A stretch of 64,000 nucleotides of DNA. Origin: Paragemmobacter straminiformis. Lineage in GTDB: Bacteria; Pseudomonadota; Alphaproteobacteria; Rhodobacterales; Rhodobacteraceae. The notes beneath the pieces are model-generated. The model was given only the letters and a program-made list of their open reading frames with translations, was not told the DNA's origin and searched no databases. Shown here one piece after another: positions 60,091-64,000 of this stretch (the first letter of the stretch is position 1; each line of letters opens with the position of its first letter). The stretch lies in the NCBI RefSeq assembly GCF_014243445.1, contig NZ_JACLQD010000002.1, positions 62,001-126,000 on the forward strand, given 5' to 3'. A program made the position numbers and the translations under genes.

Positions 60091-61068
60091 ATGACTTTCT
60101 CTTTCCGCACCCTTGCCCTTACGACGGCGCTTGGCCTTGGCCTTTCGCAGGCTGCCCATGCCGATGTGACGATCCGCTATCTTTCAAGCCAGGGTGGGCT
60201 GAACGCCCATGAACTGGCCGCCGAACTTGGATATTTCGACGGCACCGGCATCACGCTGGAAAACGTGGGCTATGCGCAGGGCGGCCCCGCCTCGTTGGTG
60301 GCGCTGGCAGGTGGCAGCGTCGAGTTGGGTTCGGCCGCGACTGCCGCCGTGCTGAACTCCATCGCGGCAGGCAATGATTTCGTGGCGGTCTACCCGTCGA
60401 ACGGCATCAACGATGAGGCGCAGTCGATCTTTTACGTGCTCGAGGACAGCCCGATCAAGACGATCGAGGACCTGCAAGGCAAGACCATCGCCGTGAACAC
60501 GCTGGGCGCCCACCTCGACTATGTCGTGCGCGAGGCGTTGCACCAGAAGGGTCTGCCCAAGGATGCGGCCAATCTGGTCGTCGTTCCCGGCCCGCAACTG
60601 GAACAGGTGCTGCGCTCGAAACAGGTGGATGTCTCGGCCTTTGGCTACTGGCAAACCACCTTCGAAGGGGCCGCGCGCAAGACGGGCGGCTTGCGGGCCG
60701 TGTTCGACGATACCGACGTGCTTGGTGAAATCGCGGGCGGCTTCGTCGTGTTGCGCCGCGACTGGATCGAGGCCCATCCTGCCGAAACCAAGGCCTTTGT
60801 CGAGGGTTCGGCCAAGGCGCTCGACTATGCCCGTGAACACCCCGAGGAAACCAAGGCCATCTTCGCCAAGGTCCTTGCCGAACGTGGCGAGAACCCCGAG
60901 GTCGCACAGTATTTCGCAGGCTACGGCGTGCGGGCCGGTGGCCTGCCGGTCGAGCGCGACGTGCAGTTCTGGATCGATGTGCTGGAACGCGAAGGCAGCG
61001 TCGAGCAAGGCAAATTGGTCGCGAAGAACATCCTTTACACCACGGGCGACAGCCCGGCGACCAACTGA
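60091..61068 (+). CDS. ABC transporter substrate-binding protein, SsuA/TauA-like
   Basis: 325 aa from ATG 60091 with AAAGGA upstream. Signal peptide (LALTTALGLGLSQAAHA) then an NMT1/SsuA-like periplasmic domain: VTIRYLSSQGGLNAHELAAE, GYAQGGPASLVALAGGSVEL and DLQGKTIAVNTLGAHLDYVV. It delivers the substrate, likely an organosulfur compound, to the permease. Cotranscribed between permease and ATPase. Confidence 0.88.
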   Translation: MTFSFRTLALTTALGLGLSQAAHADVTIRYLSSQGGLNAHELAAELGYFDGTGITLENVGYAQGGPASLVALAGGSVELGSAATAAVLNSIAAGNDFVAVYPSNGINDEAQSIFYVLEDSPIKTIEDLQGKTIAVNTLGAHLDYVVREALHQKGLPKDAANLVVVPGPQLEQVLRSKQVDVSAFGYWQTTFEGAARKTGGLRAVFDDTDVLGEIAGGFVVLRRDWIEAHPAETKAFVEGSAKALDYAREHPEETKAIFAKVLAERGENPEVAQYFAGYGVRAGGLPVERDVQFWIDVLEREGSVEQGKLVAKNILYTTGDSPATN

Positions 61069-61080
61069 AGGCAGGCACAG

Positions 61081-61854
61081 ATGAGCGTGGCAGACCCCAT
61101 CCTGCGCCGCGGAGAGGTCACGATACGTGACCTCTCCAAATCCTTCACCCTCAACGGGCGGCGGCTGAATGTCTTGCGCGGCATCGATCTGGCCGTCGGC
61201 GGCGGGTCGTCGCTGGCCATCGTCGGTCCCTCGGGCTGCGGCAAAACCACGCTCTTGCGGGTGCTGGCAGGACTTGAAGAGCCGGATGCCGGCGAGGTTC
61301 TGGTCGACGGAAGCCCCGTTCACGGCATCGGTCACCAAAGGGCGGTGATCTTTCAGGAACCGCGCCTTCTGCCGTGGCTGACGGTGCTGGACAATGTGGC
61401 CTTCGGTCTGGAAGTGCGCGGCACGCCCCGCCGTGACGCGCGGGAAAAGGCGCTGCGCTATATCCGTCTGGTCGGGCTGGCCGGCTTTGAAACCGCCTTC
61501 CCGCGCCAGTTGTCGGGAGGCATGGCGCAGCGTGTCGGAATTGCCCGCGCCCTGACCGTGCAGCCCGAAATCCTGCTGCTTGACGAACCTCTGGGTGCGC
61601 TCGATGCCATGACCAAACTGACGATGCAGGAAGAGCTGGCCCGCATCTGGCAGGAAGAAAGCGTGACGATGGTTCTTGTGACCCATGATCTGGAAGAGGC
61701 TATCTTCCTTGCCGACCGCGTTCTGGTCCTGTCGAAGGACAGCGCGATCCCGCCAAGGCTGATCGACATCGACCTTCCCCGCCCGCGCGACCGCAGCGCC
61801 CCGGCTTTCGTCGAGCTGCGCAAGACGTTGATGGCCGGTTTCGGGCTGCATTGA
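61081..61854 (+). CDS. ABC transporter ATPase, SsuB/TauB-like
   Basis: 257 aa. Walker A GPSGCGKTT at 49-57, Q-loop ...VIFQEPRLLPWLTVL, signature LSGGMAQRVGIARALT and Walker B ILLLDEPLGALDAMT, H-loop VTHDLEEA. The QEPRLLPWLTV form is typical of sulfonate/nitrate importers. Completes the LLM, permease, binding protein, ATPase operon. No terminator is obvious after it. Confidence 0.92.
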   Translation: MSVADPILRRGEVTIRDLSKSFTLNGRRLNVLRGIDLAVGGGSSLAIVGPSGCGKTTLLRVLAGLEEPDAGEVLVDGSPVHGIGHQRAVIFQEPRLLPWLTVLDNVAFGLEVRGTPRRDAREKALRYIRLVGLAGFETAFPRQLSGGMAQRVGIARALTVQPEILLLDEPLGALDAMTKLTMQEELARIWQEESVTMVLVTHDLEEAIFLADRVLVLSKDSAIPPRLIDIDLPRPRDRSAPAFVELRKTLMAGFGLH

Positions 61855-62071
61855 GCGACGGAAACAGCTAGTGCTGCCGTGCCACCGGCAAATGGCGCCT
61901 CTGCGGCCTTTCGCAAACCTGGTCGGACCGGCACCCCCCGCCCGGCGCCCGCACCGCCGAAAGCCGCAGGCAAACAGGGCGTAGGGGCAGGATTGAAGGT
62001 CGCCTACCGCCCCCGTGCCCCGCGCTTAGCACCGCATAGCCCGTGCATGGAAACACGAACAAGACCAACGG
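61855..62071. other. Short gap at the edge of the mobile remnant
   Basis: No supported gene on either strand; Pro/Arg-rich open frames lack family signal. It marks the change from the transporter operon to decayed mobile DNA. Confidence 0.4.
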
Positions 62072-62314
62072 CTAGCACGAAAGCGCTATACCGTTGTTAT
62101 TGTGTGGTTTTCTGGATTTCGGCTCTTGCGGCAGGGTCTGCGGTGAAAAGGGCAAAACATAATGAAAACAAGGTGTTGCCCTCTGCGATGGGACCCTCGG
62201 ACCTGCATTTGTCAACATCGCAGCGACACGGTCAAGTGCAGGGCAATCCAATGGCTCCATCATCCCCGTTGCAAGATTGTCATCCGACTTCGTTTCGAAT
62301 GCTTGAATCGTCAA
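62072..62314 (-). CDS. Possible small protein or fragment after the membrane-protein gene
   Basis: 80 codons from TTG 62314, adjoining the upstream TGA (62315-62317). It starts MTIQAFETKSDDNLATGMME, contains DRVAAMLTNAGPRVPSQRA, and has no recognised domain. The second half has no clear coding character, so it may be the 5' remainder of a longer lost gene in this decayed block. Confidence 0.25.
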   Translation of the reverse strand: MTIQAFETKSDDNLATGMMEPLDCPALDRVAAMLTNAGPRVPSQRATPCFHYVLPFSPQTLPQEPKSRKPHNNNGIALSC

Positions 62315-62572
62315 TCACCCGACGTCTTCGGCCTTCGATCTTCTTCCACTGATCTCGCACAAGACGCCGAGTGCAACCCCGAGCAGGACATAGAGGATAC
62401 CGATGTTGATCGCCTCGCCCGTCGTCGCTGCCGTCAGGTAGGCTTGTGCGGCTGCTTGGTTGGCTTCTGCGGTATCGGTGCGGAACGCAACCAAGATGTC
62501 AAACGAAACCCGCATGATGCCAAACCAGAACAGCAAATGCGCGATGGCCATTCCGATTCGCGTGAAGAACAT
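62315..62572 (-). CDS. Small two-span membrane protein of a plasmid/island type
   Basis: 85 aa from ATG 62572. Two hydrophobic segments (MAIAHLLFWFGIMRVSFDIL and GEAINIGILYVLLGVALGVL) joined by a polar loop (AFRTDTAEANQAAAQAYLTA). The frame is open upstream but without family signal. Its position 160 bp from an ArdC-like remnant on the same strand suggests plasmid-type accessory origin. Function unknown. Confidence 0.5.
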   Translation of the reverse strand: MFFTRIGMAIAHLLFWFGIMRVSFDILVAFRTDTAEANQAAAQAYLTAATTGEAINIGILYVLLGVALGVLCEISGRRSKAEDVG

Positions 62573-62731
62573 AAGTTCGCACACTCCGAGAGGCGTCTCG
62601 CTTGCTACCTTGGCGCGTGTGTTCGTGGAGTTCAAGCAACGGACAATCCGGCTGCGCCGCTTGGCCGAGGAAGATCCCGCGACTGGGTAGAGGCGCCGCA
62701 ACTTCTGTCGCTGGAACAGCATGGATGGGGA

Positions 62732-62872
62732 CTACCCGGCCGCCACAGCCATCTTTTCTTCGGTCAACGCCAACAGGAAGTCCGTGGCGTTTTGGGCTTC
62801 GCCGGCTGCCCGGAAGATCGCGCGGCTATCTTCTTTGATCGCTTGCAACCAGCCTTGGATGCAAGCGCCGCT
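62732..62872 (-). pseudogene. C-terminal remnant of an ArdC-like antirestriction protein
   Basis: The last 46 or so codons read GACIQGWLQAIKEDSRAIFR, AAGEAQNATDFLLALTEE and KMAVAAG before the stop at 62732. That closely resembles the C-terminus of ArdC/zincin-like antirestriction proteins, where YIxxWLKxLKxDKRAIFTAA is usual. The N-terminal ssDNA-binding and HExxH parts are missing, and upstream sequence in this frame does not match. Confidence 0.55.
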
Positions 62873-63223
62873 TCGGGCGAAGTCAGGTAAGCGATGCGTC
62901 CCACACTTCGGCTCCGACACCTTGCGCGCAGCAAAAACCGCGCCTTTGGGCACAGAGGGCAAGACGAGCGGGAACAGGCAAGGGCTTTCCCTTAACCTGT
63001 TGGTTTCCCATAGAATTTTAGATTTTGGCTCCGGCGGTAGGGAGTGACCTAGCTAAGCCATTGTGATTTCGAAGGAAATGTCTCTCCGTATACGGCGAAG
63101 AACGCTCCGTTGTGCCTTACGCAGTGCCACGGAGAAGTACGGAAGGCAACCGAATTGTGCCCCTTTTTCCGGGTTTGGCCAACGTCCCGCGCGGGTGAGG
63201 AAAGCCGGTCTTGCAGTGTCGGT
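62873..63223. other. Gap in the decayed mobile region
   Basis: No gene supported. Some plus-strand frames are open (e.g. about 63063-63257) but carry no family signal. It may include lost 5' parts of the ArdC remnant gene and the end of the next IS. Confidence 0.4.
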
Positions 63224-64000
63224 TCAGACTGCGGCGTCCAGCAGACCTCGATCCTGAAACGCGATCTCCGCCTCGGGACTCAGTCGGTAGATGACCGGAG
63301 GCTGGTATGTGGAGTCACACGGCAAAGGACAGTCAGGACTGCGTTCCGTTTTTCGCCTCGAGCAATGGAAACGCCATTGGTCCGAATGGCCATGGCGAGG
63401 CCTGGGCGCAGGGTTGCGAGCCACGAGAGCATGGCACAGGGCTTTCACGGCAAGATCGCGCTTCAGGCGGTCACTCGTGGCCCAGCCGACGACGCGCCGC
63501 GAGAAGAGAACCATGACGACAGCGAGGTAGTGCCAGCCCTCTGCCGTCCAGACGTAGGAGATGTCCGCCACCCACTTCCGGTCCGAGCCATTTTCCGTGA
63601 AGTCCTGCGCCACGAGGTTCGACGCGACGGGCTAGGCATGTTCGCTGTCCGTCGTGCGCTTGAACCGCCGTTTCTGTCGCGTGATGAACTGGTTCTCCCG
63701 CATCAGACGTGCTGTGCGTTGCCGCCCAATCTCATGGCCCTCGTCGACGAGGTCGCGGTGCATGCACGGGCTGTCATGGCTGCCGTTCGACAACGCGAAC
63801 ACCGTGCGGATATGAGCCAGATAGACCATGTCCTTCTGCTAGCGGCGACAGGCGGGCCTTTCCTGCCTGGCGAAGAAGCCGCTCTGGCTAACACCGAGGA
63901 CACGGCACATCCAGCTGCTCGGAAAGCTGACCTTCTGCGCATCGAAATGAAGCATGAGAATGTGCACCTTGTGGAGAGTGAGCCTCTAATTGCCGAGTTC
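63224..64000 (-). pseudogene. Broken IS3-family transposase OrfB (extends to window edge)
   Basis: The minus strand reads, from about 63955 down, MLHFDAQKVSFPSSWMCRVL, then GVSQSGFFARQERPACRR and a stop near 63840, KDMVYLAHIRTVFALSNGSH, MHRDLVDEGHEIGRQRTARL, a second stop near 63632, and then VAQDFTENGSDRKWVADISY, WHYLAVVMVLFSRRVVGWAT and a frameshifted tail near 63440. This is a standard IS3 OrfB order (HTH, DDE start D in KWVADISYVW) with at least two nonsense codons and one frameshift, so it is inactive. OrfA and the right terminal repeat lie outside the window or are gone. Confidence 0.75.

Overview
The window reads as a GC-rich alphaproteobacterial chromosome segment, most likely from the Rhodobacterales (Rhodobacter/Paracoccus relatives). 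This rests on the BetI/ChoX choline genes, GlxA-type regulators beside a creatinase, a DUF1989 protein, an Ssu-type cluster and high GC at third codon positions. Genus cannot be told from sequence reading alone. Several stretches (about 28-37.7 kb, 47.6-51.9 kb, parts of 39-43 kb) are clearly more AT-rich and look acquired.

Region 1 (1-15.6 kb) is a methylamine-nitrogen catabolic block. It holds a partial betI, a choline-binding protein with a hydrolase, a cytochrome c, two GlxA-family AraC regulators, creatinase, a four-gene PotABCD-like ABC importer, a LysR regulator, creatininase, a second creatinase-like gene and a DUF1989 protein. The layout suggests uptake of creatine/creatinine, conversion of creatinine to creatine and hydrolysis to sarcosine plus urea. 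The second creatinase-like protein lacks the catalytic glutamate equivalent to Glu262.

Region 2 (15.8-37.7 kb) is an exopolysaccharide/capsule locus. A minus-strand operon carries a Wzz/BY-kinase with a Tyr-rich tail, a PPP-type phosphatase, a Wzy-like polymerase/ligase and a membrane protein. A plus-strand run carries an initiating sugar transferase, a WcaI-like glycosyltransferase, gmd and fcl (GDP-L-fucose), a flippase, a cytidylyltransferase with a dehydrogenase, several glycosyltransferases, a second polymerase-like protein and a methyltransferase. The matching GDP-mannose supply genes (manC and phosphomannomutase) lie apart at 44.5-47.3 kb, beyond an IS cluster.

Region 3 (37.7-54 kb) is accessory. 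It has a complete IS3-family element (1.2 kb, with terminal repeats and a textbook -1 frameshift cassette) nested among decayed IS3 pieces, a hybrid histidine kinase, UspA, a DUF1330 pseudogene, an NTF2-like protein, manC/pgm, a divergent pair of large secreted proteins of unknown function (one SH3-like, one peptidoglycan-binding) and an autotransporter.

Region 4 (54.3-57.2 kb) is a compact element: tyrosine recombinase and XRE regulator divergent from a 22-bp palindromic gap, then two small proteins and a terminase-small-subunit-like protein. It recalls a minimal phage satellite. Region 5 (57.8-61.9 kb) is an NtaA/SnaA-type flavin monooxygenase with an Ssu-like ABC transporter. Region 6 (61.9-64 kb) is decayed mobile DNA with an ArdC-like remnant and a broken IS3 transposase. 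I saw no tRNA, rRNA or CRISPR array.
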